A stretch of 64,000 nucleotides of DNA from Myxococcales bacterium (GTDB lineage: Bacteria; Myxococcota_A; Polyangia; Nannocystales; Nannocystaceae). The position numbers and the translations under genes are program-made. The stretch covers positions 806,001 through 870,000 of the forward strand of contig JACKDW010000001.1 of assembly GCA_020633295.1 (NCBI GenBank). The letters run 5' to 3'. The notes beneath the pieces are model-generated. The model was not told the DNA's origin. It saw only the letters and a list, made by a program, of their open reading frames with translations, and did no database searches. Shown here piece by piece: positions 31,166-41,083 of this stretch. Each line of letters opens with the position of its first letter. The first letter of the stretch is position 1.

Positions 31166-32230
31166 TCACGACGGGACCGCGCGCACCGGTCGCGTCCGCG
31201 CGCGCAGCAGCTCGACGATCTCTCGACGCGAGCGCGGGCGCTCGCCGAGATCGACGAAGTGCCGCGCGAGCACGTTGTAGCGCTTGAGCATCAGCAGCAC
31301 CCAGATCTGGAAGTAGTCGATGCCCTCGAACACGACCGCGCCCTCGGCGGCGTAGCGCGCCCGGTTGCTCAAGAAGTCGTCGGGCATCTCGGTCCAGTGG
31401 CGGTTGGCCTTGACGTGGTGCCCGACGTGGTAGCCGTCGTTAAAGCAGCGCCGGTTGTAGCGGGTGTTGATGCACACGATGCTGCTCTTGTAGTCGCTCG
31501 CCGGATCGATCGGGTCGATGAACGCGTGCTGCGACCAGTTGCCCGCCATCATCAAGAACCGCGTGGTCACCAGCGGCGCGACGAACACGACCAGCGTCGC
31601 CTCGAGGTTTACCTGCGAGAGCGCGACGGCGGCGAGCAGGAACGACAGCTCGCCGACGAGCATGCGGCGCAGCAGCGCGAGGCGCCCCCGCCGGTACTGG
31701 TACAGCGACAGCTCGAACATCGCGCCGAAGAAGAAGCGCAGGAAGTAGCGCAGGAAGTCGAAGAGGCTGTCCCGGCGAAACCGCATCGTCGAGCTGAGGT
31801 CGCCCGGCAGGTTGCCCTCGACGTGGTGCATGCCCATGTGATGCACGTAGTAGGTCTCGGGCGTCTCGCCGCACAGCGGCCCGAGCACCCAGACCATCCA
31901 GCGATCGAGCCAGCGGTGCTGCTTGTAGAAGCACGGCCGGTGCGAGGCGCAGTGGAGCATCAAGATGTAGCGATCGACGAACAGGAGGTAGAGCGCCGCC
32001 CAGTACCCGACCGCGAACAGCGGGCTGTAGGCGTCCCACGGGCTCAGGATCCCGGGCCAGTACAGCAGCAGCGCGCCCGGCAGCAGCGTCAGCGTCATCT
32101 GCACCATGAGGTGCGCGAACGGCAGGTCGCGCTCGTCCTTGATGAAGCGGAGCGCGAAGCGGTCGAAGCGGCCGTAGGGTCGGGATCGTCCGTTGTCGCG
32201 CGGGTCGGTCAGAACGATGTCACGGGCCAC
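31166..32230 (-). CDS. Membrane fatty acid desaturase
   Basis: The 354-residue protein starts at GTG 32230, eight bases after a strong AGGAGGA. It has several hydrophobic helices and three His boxes: HCASH (about 92-96), HHMGMHH (about 128-134) and HVGHH (about 268-273). These bind the diiron centre of membrane-bound desaturases and hydroxylases. It should introduce a double bond or hydroxyl into an acyl chain at the inner membrane. A second Trp-rich segment (GNWSQHAF) supports the family. It is divergent from the EI24-like gene across a 331-bp region. Confidence 0.88.
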   Translation of the reverse strand: MARDIVLTDPRDNGRSRPYGRFDRFALRFIKDERDLPFAHLMVQMTLTLLPGALLLYWPGILSPWDAYSPLFAVGYWAALYLLFVDRYILMLHCASHRPCFYKQHRWLDRWMVWVLGPLCGETPETYYVHHMGMHHVEGNLPGDLSSTMRFRRDSLFDFLRYFLRFFFGAMFELSLYQYRRGRLALLRRMLVGELSFLLAAVALSQVNLEATLVVFVAPLVTTRFLMMAGNWSQHAFIDPIDPASDYKSSIVCINTRYNRRCFNDGYHVGHHVKANRHWTEMPDDFLSNRARYAAEGAVVFEGIDYFQIWVLLMLKRYNVLARHFVDLGERPRSRREIVELLRARTRPVRAVPS

Positions 32231-32561
32231 GGTGCAGTTCCTCCTCGCATCGCGAGCGCGCCCGCGACGGCGCGGATTGTACCCGTGACCCCTGTCGCGC
32301 GAAAACGCTGCGGGCCCGCGCCGCTGGAGCTTTCTCCCGCGCGGCCGGTTCACAGTGCGAGGGCTCACAAGCCGAGGACGTCGCCCAAGCGCGCGCCGCC
32401 GCGCGGGCCCCTCGGAACCTAGCCATTGAGACATCCAGCAGGGGGTGTGCGTCGTGCGTACGCGCGCGCCCGGCCGCCCGCCAGCCGCCCCGCGACCGCG
32501 CTCGCGCCCGCGCCCGGCGTGCGCGAGGCGAGCCCCCGCGCTGCGGTCTACGCTTGCGGCG
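32231..32561. promoter_or_regulatory. Divergent intergenic region with a weak dyad
   Basis: This 331-bp region must hold promoters for the desaturase and EI24-like genes. At 32417-32436 lies ACCTAGC-CATTGA-GACATCC, a degenerate form of the dispersed dyad. Its CATTGA spacer resembles the CATTCA spacer of the 17542 copy. No other gene or clear promoter was found. Confidence 0.35.
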
Positions 32562-33720
32562 ATGTCCACACCGCCCACGCCCAGCGCGTCACCCCGCCTC
32601 TGGGAGTACACGCAGCGCACGCTGCCGGTGCCCCGCGGCCGCGTCGGGCAGTTCGCCTACGGGCTGGCGCTGCCGCTGCTGGGCCTCCGGGTGATCCTCC
32701 GCGACCGCGAGCTGCGCTCCGACGCGATCCTGCCGGTCGCGTGCCTGATCGCGTGGTGCTCGCTGTGGGCATGGTTCGGCACGCCCCCCGCAGACGCGGG
32801 CTGGTGGAGCGCGCTCGGCTTCTACGTCGGGCGCGGGTACGCGGCCCTGCTCGCGCTGGCGCCGATCCCCTCGTTCCTGTTCGCCCGTCACTACGCGCGG
32901 ATGGCCGCGCGCGCGCGCACGGTCGAGGGCCTCGGCCCCCGCGACCCGTTCCCGCGCGGCTTCATCGCCGCCCAGAAGAAGGCGCTGTACAAGGTCCTGC
33001 TGATCTCCTTCGGGCTCGCGCCGCTCGTGCTGCTGGCGCGGCTGGTGCCGTGGGGCGTCGGCTCGCTGCTCGCGCTCTCGCTCGGCGCCGCGTGGACGCT
33101 GCACTGGATGGTCGTCACGGCGCTCGACGGCGGGCGCTCGCTCGCGCCCGGGGAGTCCGCGGCCGCGGCGGCCGCCCGCCAGGAGCAGCGCATGGCCTGG
33201 TTCGGGCGCATGTACCAGCTGCGCGGGCGCAGCACCGTCGACGACGCGCTCGCGCCGCTGCGCCTGTTCGGTCGCCTGCTCGCGCGCCTCGGGCACACCT
33301 GGACCGGCGAGCTCAACCTGCTCGAGAAGCACCCCTCGGTCACGAGCGGCTTCGGCCTGGGCATCGCGGCGATGCTCGCGGTACCTGGCCTCAACTTCCT
33401 GTTCCGCCCCGCGGTCATCTCGGCGTCAGCATGTCTTCGAGGACAGCTCGAGGCGGAGGTCGACGCCGCGCTGGCGGACGCCGGCGTCGACGCGCCCGCG
33501 CTCGCGGAGCCGGTCGTCGTCGACCACGCCGGCCCGCCCGCGCTCGCGGAGCCCGTAGTCGTCGACCACGCCGGCCCGCCCGCCCGCGGCGGCACCGTCC
33601 TCGCCGACACCTCCCCGCTCGCCGCCCGCGGCGGCACCGTCCTCGCCGACACCTCCCCGCTCGCGACGCCACACCTCGCCCGCACGGACGCGCGGGCGCA
33701 GCCGCCCAAGGAGGGCACCC

Positions 33721-33737
<17 letters not shown>
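32562..33737 (+). CDS. EI24-like multispanning membrane protein with repeated tail
   Basis: The 391-residue product has an N-terminal soluble segment and four or more hydrophobic helices. It includes an EI24-type end of the membrane domain, GLNFLFRPAVISASACL, typical of CysZ/EI24 family transporters or channels. The last 80 residues are a soluble tail of two pairs of tandem repeats: PALAEPVVVDHAGP twice, then ARGGTVLADTSPLA twice. The gene overlaps the photolyase gene by 17 bp. A dyad-like site at 33429 falls where the membrane domain meets the tail. Substrate is unknown. Confidence 0.7.
33429..33448. repeat. Dispersed dyad inside a coding region
   Basis: The copy is GCATGTC-TTCGAG-GACAGCT, with an inner palindrome around TCGA. 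It lies in the EI24-like gene at the start of the repeated tail. The arms keep the 7-6-7 spacing. Confidence 0.45.
33495..33666 (+). repeat. Two 42-bp tandem duplications in the EI24-like tail
   Basis: Two copies of a 42-bp unit encode PALAEPVVVDHAGP (33495-33578). Two copies of another 42-bp unit encode ARGGTVLADTSPLA (33583-33666). Copies within each pair are nearly identical at the DNA level, including synonymous sites, so the duplications look recent. Confidence 0.85.
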
Positions 33738-35246
<1,509 letters not shown>

Positions 35247-35250
<4 letters not shown>

Positions 35251-35887
35251 CCCTGCCACCAGCGGCGCACCGCCACGAGCCCGACCGCGATCAGGTCGGT
35301 CGTCAGCATCAGGTGCCCGCCGTGACGACCGCCGCCGCCGAGCCCGAGGTAGTCGTGACCAGCCTCGATCCCGAGCGCGCCCATCCACACCTCGAGCGCG
35401 ACGCTCGTGCGCGCGCCCGCCGTGAAGCTCGGCCCGTAGCCGCCGAGCACGACCTGCGGTCGCAGCATCCCGCGCAGCAGGCGACCGCCGACGCCGACCC
35501 CGAGCCCGAGCGTGAACGCGTTGAGCGGGCCCGAGCTCACGCCGACGTGCGCGTAGCCGGCGAGCGGCTGCAGGAACACGATCGGCCGCCGCGGCACCGA
35601 GACCAGGTGCAGCTGGGCGCCGAGCTGCACCTGCGCGCCGAAGCCCGCGCCGAAGCCCACGTCCTCGCGGACGAAGCCCGCGCCCAGCCCGAGGCGCACG
35701 CTCGGCAGCACGAGGTCGAGGTGATAGCCGGCGTCGCGCCCAGGCTCGGCTGCGCGCGCGCGCGCGCGGGCCCGGCGAGCCCGAGCCCGAGCCTGAGCCC
35801 GAGCGCGGCGCGTCGCCACGCTCGCGTCGCTCGCCCGCGCCGGCGCAGGCCGACGCGCGCGCGGGTGACTTTGGGCCTATCGGCCAT
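35247..35887 (-). CDS. Outer-membrane beta-barrel candidate, frame broken in a (GC)8 tract
   Basis: An ATG at 35887 opens a frame with a basic N-region and hydrophobic core ending in the ARA-QP cleavage site. The mature domain, from AGYHLDLVLPS onward, is in another frame and ends at 35247. Its Gly-rich alternating strands (GLGAGFVREDVGFGAGFGAQV, ALGIEAGHDYLGLGGGG) suggest a small outer-membrane barrel. The switch occurs at a pure (GC)8 run at 35752-35767; losing one GC or gaining two would restore a single frame. This could be phase variation or an assembly error. It ends against the photolyase stop. Confidence 0.5.
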
Positions 35888-35954
35888 CGCGGCGCATGGT
35901 ACCGCCGATCGCGACGGGCCGCAGGCCCCGCAGACGAGGCGCGCCCGCACGCGC

Positions 35955-37484
35955 TCAGCGGACGAATACGACGCCGTACGCGGGCTTCAGCGTCGTGTCC
36001 TGGGGCATGGGGTTGAACGCGGCCGCGTTGCCCGCGCTCGGCCCCTGGTCGTTGAACCCGGACGAGCCGGCCGTGCCGATGCCGAGGCGCGAGTCCGGCG
36101 TGAGGCAGTCGTTGTTCTCGTTGCCGATGATCCCGATCCGCGCGCGGTGGAATTGGTTGTCGTCGGTGCCGCGCGCGTTGAGCCCCTCGAGGTTGCAGTT
36201 CGGCTGCAGCGCGCTGCCGTTGATCAGGCTCAGCCACGTCGCGGGCCCGAACGAGGTCGGGATGTGGTCGCCCGGGGCGATCAGCGCGTGCAGCGAGTCG
36301 CCGGCGATCGGCAGCACGAGCAGCTGCGGGACGATCGGGTCCATGTTCGCGATCGGCTCCTCGAGCCCGATCATGATCTCGTCGAAGGGGACTGTGTGGT
36401 AGCTCGCCAGCTTGGTCTGGTTGTGGTCGAGGTCGTGATTCTGCGGGTTGAGCGTGTCCGTGTTCGTCCAGATCTCCTGGCCGTAGCGGAAGGTGGTCGC
36501 GGTGCCGTCGACCTTGAGCACCAGCGTCCAGCCGCCGCCCTCGGCCTTCATGTCGCAGTAGACCTTGAACGGGTGGATCCCGCCGAGCCCGTCGGGGTCG
36601 ATGTCGTACTCGCCGCTCGGCAGCAAGTCGTCCTCCTCGAAGTAGTCCTTGCACGAGGTGTAGTCGACTGGCGGCGGCTCGCACTCGCCCATGTAGCAGG
36701 TGTTGCTGAGGCAGTCGTCCGGGTCGACGCAGGCTTTATCGAGCGCGCAGCCGCCGCAGTCGCCGCCACAGTCGACGTCGGTCTCGACGCCGCTGAGCAG
36801 CCCGTCGTCGCACGCGGGCGCCTGGCACAGCGTCGTGCAGGCGTCGGTGTTGTCGACGTTCTGGTCGTCGCAGTCCTCGACGCCATCCTGCACGAAGCCG
36901 TCGCCGCAGCTCGCGGGCGCGCAGGTGTCGAGGCAGGCGTCAGTGTTATCGGCGTCGCCGTCGTCGCACTGCTCCGGCTCCTGGATCACGCCGTCGCCGC
37001 AGCTCTCGAGCTTGCACTCGTGACAGCCGTCGCCCTGCGTCATGTTGCCGTCGTCGCAGGACTCCCCGGGCCCGACGAGGCCGTCGCCGCAGTACGCGTT
37101 CTGGCACATCGAGGTGCACAGGCCCTCGTCGCTGTTGGCCGGTCCGAGATCGCACTCCTCGCCGGGATCGACGGTCATGTCGCCGCAGAGCGGGCCCGGC
37201 TCGGTCGTCTCCGTCGTCATCGGGTCGGTGGTCAGCGTCGGGTCCGCGGTCGTGGTGGTCTCCCCGCTCGTCGTGTCGGTCGTGACGGGCCCCGACGAGG
37301 TCGGGCCCGCGCTGGTCGTCGTGGTCGTCGCGTCGCCCGACGACGACGAGGACTCACTCTCGTCGGAGTCCTCGCCGCCGCTGCCCTCGACGGGCTCCGG
37401 GAAGCAGCCGAGCGTCAGCGCGGCGAGGGCGACGAGCGCCGTGAGGGTCAGCGAGCGCGGCGGCGGGCCGAGTGCGGTGCGCAT
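35955..37484 (-). CDS. Lipoprotein with Cys-rich DUF4215-type repeats and a fibrinogen-like domain
   Basis: The 509-residue product starts at ATG 37484 after GGAG. The signal ends in LTLGC, followed by a Ser/Thr/Glu linker. A run of myxobacterial Cys repeats follows (CGDGVIQEPEQCDDGD, CGDGFVQDGVEDCDD). A second half from SCKDYFEEDD resembles a fibrinogen C-terminal domain (HPFKVYCDMKAEGGGWTL). It should be exposed on the cell surface and may bind glycans or protein through the fibrinogen-like part. The triple half-site array at 37574 lies about 90 bp upstream. Confidence 0.85.
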   Translation of the reverse strand: MRTALGPPPRSLTLTALVALAALTLGCFPEPVEGSGGEDSDESESSSSSGDATTTTTSAGPTSSGPVTTDTTSGETTTTADPTLTTDPMTTETTEPGPLCGDMTVDPGEECDLGPANSDEGLCTSMCQNAYCGDGLVGPGESCDDGNMTQGDGCHECKLESCGDGVIQEPEQCDDGDADNTDACLDTCAPASCGDGFVQDGVEDCDDQNVDNTDACTTLCQAPACDDGLLSGVETDVDCGGDCGGCALDKACVDPDDCLSNTCYMGECEPPPVDYTSCKDYFEEDDLLPSGEYDIDPDGLGGIHPFKVYCDMKAEGGGWTLVLKVDGTATTFRYGQEIWTNTDTLNPQNHDLDHNQTKLASYHTVPFDEIMIGLEEPIANMDPIVPQLLVLPIAGDSLHALIAPGDHIPTSFGPATWLSLINGSALQPNCNLEGLNARGTDDNQFHRARIGIIGNENNDCLTPDSRLGIGTAGSSGFNDQGPSAGNAAAFNPMPQDTTLKPAYGVVFVR

Positions 37485-37573
37485 GTTCAAGTGCTCCAGC
37501 GACTAGTTTTAACGGACAGGAGCATTCTCGAACGATCTCGACCGCCTCGGCAAGGCCGGCGGCGCGACGAAAT

Positions 37574-37608
37574 ACATGTTTTTACCAACATGTCTGTGGG
37601 AACATGGT
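37574..37608. repeat. Dispersed dyad expanded to three half-sites
   Basis: Three ACATG half-sites start at 37574, 37588 and 37602, exactly 14 bp apart: ACATGTT, ACATGTC and ACATGGT. This is the dyad spacing repeated once more. It lies between the P450 remnant stop (37639) and the fibrinogen-type lipoprotein start (37484). Confidence 0.8.
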
Positions 37609-37638
37609 CTACAGTCGTGGCGCCGGCGCGCGCCCGCC

Positions 37639-38905
37639 TCAGCGGAGCGCGACCGGGAGCGTGCTCAGGCCGCGCAGCAGCGCCTGCGGGCGAAACCGCG
37701 GCGCGCCGGCGAGCCGCAGCCGCGGGAACCGCCGGACGAGCGCGCCGATCGCCGCGGCGTTTCGAGCGCGGCGCGAGCGCGGCCCTGAGGCAGTGGTGCA
37801 CGCCGCGCCCGAAGGACAGGTGCGCGCGCGGCCGTCGATCGAGCCGCAGCGCGTCGGGCTCGTCGAACACCGCCGGGTCGCGGTTGGCCGCGCCGAGCAC
37901 CGGGAACACGCGCTCGCTGGCCGGATCCGGCGCCCGCCGAGCCTCGAGCGGCGCCCGGGCGACGCGGCGGTCGAGCTGCACGGGCGAGTCGTAGCGCAGC
38001 AGCTCCTCCACCGCGTCCTCGACGCGCGCTCCGGGTGCGCGCGCAGCCACGCGAGCGCGCCTGGTCGCGCAGGAGCGCGAGCACCCTGTTGCCGATCAGG
38101 TTCGTGGTCGTCTGTTGCCCGCGACGAGCAGCAGGCGCAGCAGCGCGAGCAGCTCGTCCGCGCTGAGCCGATCCTGCTGCTCGTCGCGCGCCCGCAGCAG
38201 CGCGCTCAGCAGATCGCCCCGCTCGCGCCCCAGGCGACGCGCGATCGTCTCGGCGAAGTAGGCCCGCAGCGCGCGCTCGGCCGCGCGCCCGCGCCCGCGC
38301 ACGGACTCCGACTTCATCGGCTCGAGCGTCCGCGCGAGCGCGTCAGACCACCGCCGAAACCGCGCGAGGTCCTCGCTCGGGATCCCGAGCAGCTCCGCGA
38401 TGACCCGCACCGGCAGCGGCCGCGCGAGCGCGTCGAGCAGCTCCGTCTCGTCATGCCCGGCGAGCGCGTCGAGGTGCTCGGCGACGAGCGCCTCGACCCG
38501 CGGCCGCATCGCGCGGATCGCCGCCGGCGTGAACGCCCGCATCACGAGCCCGCGCAGGCGCGTGTGGTCGGGCGCGTCGAGCGTGAGCATGCTGCGGGTC
38601 TCGACGATCGCGTCTCGCGCCCGCAGGAGCGGGTCGTGGCGATCATCCGACGAGAGCCGCTCGTGGTCGCGCAGCGCTCGCTCGACGTCCTCGTGCCGCA
38701 GCAGCAGCCAGCCGCGCGCCAAGCCGCTGTAGTGCACGGGGTCGCGCGCGCGCAGCCACGCGTAGGTCGGGTACGGATCCTGGATCACGCGCGGCGCGAG
38801 CGGGTTGTAGGTGACGCCGGTGGAGATCCACTCGGCGCCGAGGCGGCTCGCGCCCAGCAGTCGCCGCGCGCTCGCCCGCACGCGCTGGAGCCCCGTGCCG
38901 GTCAT
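37639..38905 (-). pseudogene. Cytochrome P450, several frameshifts
   Basis: The N-terminal two thirds is intact from MTGTGLQRVRAS (ATG 38905; 38941 is an alternative) through YNPLAPRVIQDPYPTYAWLR, DAPDHTRLRGLVMRAFTP and LLLVAGN. The I-helix ETTT region, the ELLRYDSPVQLDRRVAR segment, the heme loop FGRGVHHCL and the final helix to TLPVALR are all recognisable but in different frames. Shifts fall near 38113, 38060, 38024 and 37775. The heme Cys is present. Either the gene has decayed or the sequence has base-level errors; the frame would be restored by single-base changes. Substrate is unknown. Confidence 0.75.
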
Positions 38906-39029
38906 CGAGGCGACGGTGACTGCGGAGCCCTCGACGGTCAAGCGCGAAGCTGCGAGCCCACGGACGCGCCCGGACGACGCGGACGCGGGGGCTTGTCACG
39001 CCCGCGCGCGGCGCTCACAATTGCCCTCC

Positions 39030-39524
39030 ATGTCCGACCCGGACCTGCTCTCCCAGCTCGAACACGATCACGGCCCGCTCACCGAGTGGGTCGAGACCCT
39101 GCGCCAGCACATCAGCGACCTCCGCGGAGAGCCCTCCCCCGCGTCCGTGCGCGCGCTGCACCCGGCGTTCTCGGAGGCGGTGGAGGAGCTGCGCGACGAC
39201 CTGCTCGAGCACTTCGGGCGCGAGGAGGAGTGCCTGTTCCCGTTCCTCTGCGACACGCTGCCCGAGCTGCGCGCGCGGATCGAGGCGCTCGAGGCCGGGC
39301 ACGATCAGATCTGCGGCGCGCTGCTGCGGCTCGGCTACCTCGCCGACCGCGAGGTCGACGAGTTCATCGAGCAGCTCGACCAGGTCATCAACACCTTCGG
39401 GCGCTTCGACGACGCCTACATCCAGCACGCCGCCGACGAGCGCGACCTGCTGCACCGCGCCAACGCCGGCCTCAACCCCGCGCAGCGGGCCGCGCTGCGC
39501 GAGGCGGAGCGCGGCCTGCTGTAG
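39030..39524 (+). CDS. Hemerythrin-like HHE domain protein
   Basis: The 164-residue protein starts at ATG 39030 (MSDPDLLSQLEHDHGPL). It has metal-binding candidates in LEHDHG, LLEHFGREEECLFPFL and AGHDQICGAL, and ends with a DRE/DERDLLHRA helix. This matches the bacterial hemerythrin HHE family, which binds a diiron centre and can sense or store O2 or NO or protect iron. It is cytoplasmic. It converges on the Stig1-repeat lipoprotein gene, with a dyad between. Confidence 0.85.
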   Translation: MSDPDLLSQLEHDHGPLTEWVETLRQHISDLRGEPSPASVRALHPAFSEAVEELRDDLLEHFGREEECLFPFLCDTLPELRARIEALEAGHDQICGALLRLGYLADREVDEFIEQLDQVINTFGRFDDAYIQHAADERDLLHRANAGLNPAQRAALREAERGLL

Positions 39525-39577
39525 CGGCGCGTCGGCGGCCCGGGCCTGCAGCGCAGCGCCGCGCCGCCGCCCATACA

Positions 39578-39597
39578 ACATGTCTATTAGAGCATAT
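39578..39597. repeat. Dispersed 20-bp dyad (ACATGTC-N6-GACATGT)
   Basis: The copy is ACATGTC-TATTAG-AGCATAT, with a perfect left half and a weaker right half at the right spacing. It lies in the 114-bp gap between convergent stops. Confidence 0.65.
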
Positions 39598-39638
39598 TGA
39601 AGACCAGGCGGCGCGACGCGGGAGCACCCGGGAGCGCG

Positions 39639-40961
39639 CTACGGGTCGGTGCAGGTCGGGTTGACGATCACGGTGCCTGCGCCATGGTTCGCGAGGATGC
39701 TGGTCTCCTGGTAGATGACGTCGATGTTGACGCCGAACTCCGGCAGCGGCCCCAGGTTGATGTTCGGGAAGAAGTGGCACGCGAAGCCGTGCTGATCGAG
39801 CGCGGTGCCCAGCTGGAAATTCGTCGCGGTGCTCTGCGGGTTGCCCGTGCGCAGCTTACAGAAGATGTCGGCGTCCGCCTGATCGCAGTGATTCGGACCC
39901 GCCCAGGTGCAGGAGCCGTTGCAGTACAGCTGCGCAACGGTCGAGAAGTCGTACAGGCATGAGCCGTCCTGACAGCCGACGCCGACGTAGGGATCCGGCA
40001 GCGCGGTGTCGCAGTGCTCGACCGCGTCGACGATCCCGTTGCCGCACTGCAGCGCCTCGCACACCCCGTTCACGCACTGCTCGCCCATCTGGCAGGCCTG
40101 GTTGCACGCGCCGCAGTTCGCCGGATCCGACATCGGGTCGACGCACTGGTTGTTGCAGTACAGCTCGCCCATGTTGCAGATCGACTCGCACACCCCGTTG
40201 GCGCACTGCTCGTCGGCCGCGCACATGACCCCGCAGGCGCCGCAGTGCATCGGATCCGACTGCGGATCGATGCAGGTGTTGTCGCAGAACAGCTCGGCCG
40301 GCGCGCAGATCGACGCGCACGCGCCCGCCTCGCACATCTCGTCGGCCGCGCACATGACCCCGCAGCCGCCGCAGTTCATCGGGTCGAGCTGCGGATCGAC
40401 GCACACGCCGTCGCAGTTGACGAAGCCGACCTCGCAGTCGAGCGAGCACGCCCCGTCGATGCACATCTCGCCGTCGGCGCAGGCGTTGTCGCAGGCGCCG
40501 CAATTCAGCGGATCCGAATTGAGGTCGACGCACGAGCCCGCGCACTCGTCGAGGCCGACGGCGCAGTCGAGCGCGCACGCCCCCGCCTCGCACACCTCGC
40601 CGTTCCCGCACGCGTTGTCACACGCGCCGCAGTGCAGCGGATCGCCCTGCGGGTCGACGCACTCCTCGCCGCACTCGATCATCGGCTCGTCGCAGCCCGG
40701 CCCGCTCGTCACGCTCATCGTCGTGCCCGTCGTCCCCGCGCTCGCCTCCGAGTCAGATCCCGACGGGCCCGCCGTGCTGTCGTCCGTGGTCGCGGACGCG
40801 GCGGTCGTGCCCGTCGCCATCATCGTCGTCGACATGCTCGTCGACGCGGTCGTGAAGCCCCCGGTCGTCTCTTGTCCGCTGTCGCCGCAGCCCGCGAGCG
40901 CGAGCCCGAGGCCGCCGGCCGCGAGCGCGCCCATCACCCGCGAAATTCCCATGGTACGCAT
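39639..40961 (-). CDS. Lipoprotein with Stig1-like Cys repeats
   Basis: The 440-residue product starts at ATG 40961, seven bases after AGGAG. The signal ends in LALAGCG and is followed by a Thr/Ser/Ala/Met linker. It then carries six copies of a roughly 40-residue repeat of the form CVDPQxDPxxCGxCxxxCxxGExCxxGxC. This is the stigma-specific (Stig1) module also used in myxobacterial surface proteins. The C-terminal segment (about 310-440) is a separate unrecognised domain with further Cys. It is probably exposed on the outer membrane. Its start lies just beside the array at 41042. Confidence 0.85.
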   Translation of the reverse strand: MRTMGISRVMGALAAGGLGLALAGCGDSGQETTGGFTTASTSMSTTMMATGTTAASATTDDSTAGPSGSDSEASAGTTGTTMSVTSGPGCDEPMIECGEECVDPQGDPLHCGACDNACGNGEVCEAGACALDCAVGLDECAGSCVDLNSDPLNCGACDNACADGEMCIDGACSLDCEVGFVNCDGVCVDPQLDPMNCGGCGVMCAADEMCEAGACASICAPAELFCDNTCIDPQSDPMHCGACGVMCAADEQCANGVCESICNMGELYCNNQCVDPMSDPANCGACNQACQMGEQCVNGVCEALQCGNGIVDAVEHCDTALPDPYVGVGCQDGSCLYDFSTVAQLYCNGSCTWAGPNHCDQADADIFCKLRTGNPQSTATNFQLGTALDQHGFACHFFPNINLGPLPEFGVNIDVIYQETSILANHGAGTVIVNPTCTDP

Positions 40962-41041
40962 ATCCCACTCCTCGGCCGCGTCGCGCGCGGCCGCCCCGGA
41001 TTATCGCACGCGCGCCCGCGCCGTGTTCGCGCGCGTTAGCA

Positions 41042-41075
41042 ATATGACTTATTAAACATGCCTATATAAACATGT
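41042..41075. repeat. Dispersed dyad expanded to three half-sites
   Basis: Half-sites ATATGAC, ACATGCC and ACATGTT have cores starting at 41043, 41057 and 41071, 14 bp apart. The spacers are pure AT (TTATTA, TATATA). It lies between the Stig1-lipoprotein start (40961) and the ClC channel stop (41084). Confidence 0.8.
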
Positions 41076-41083
41076 TCAATCGC

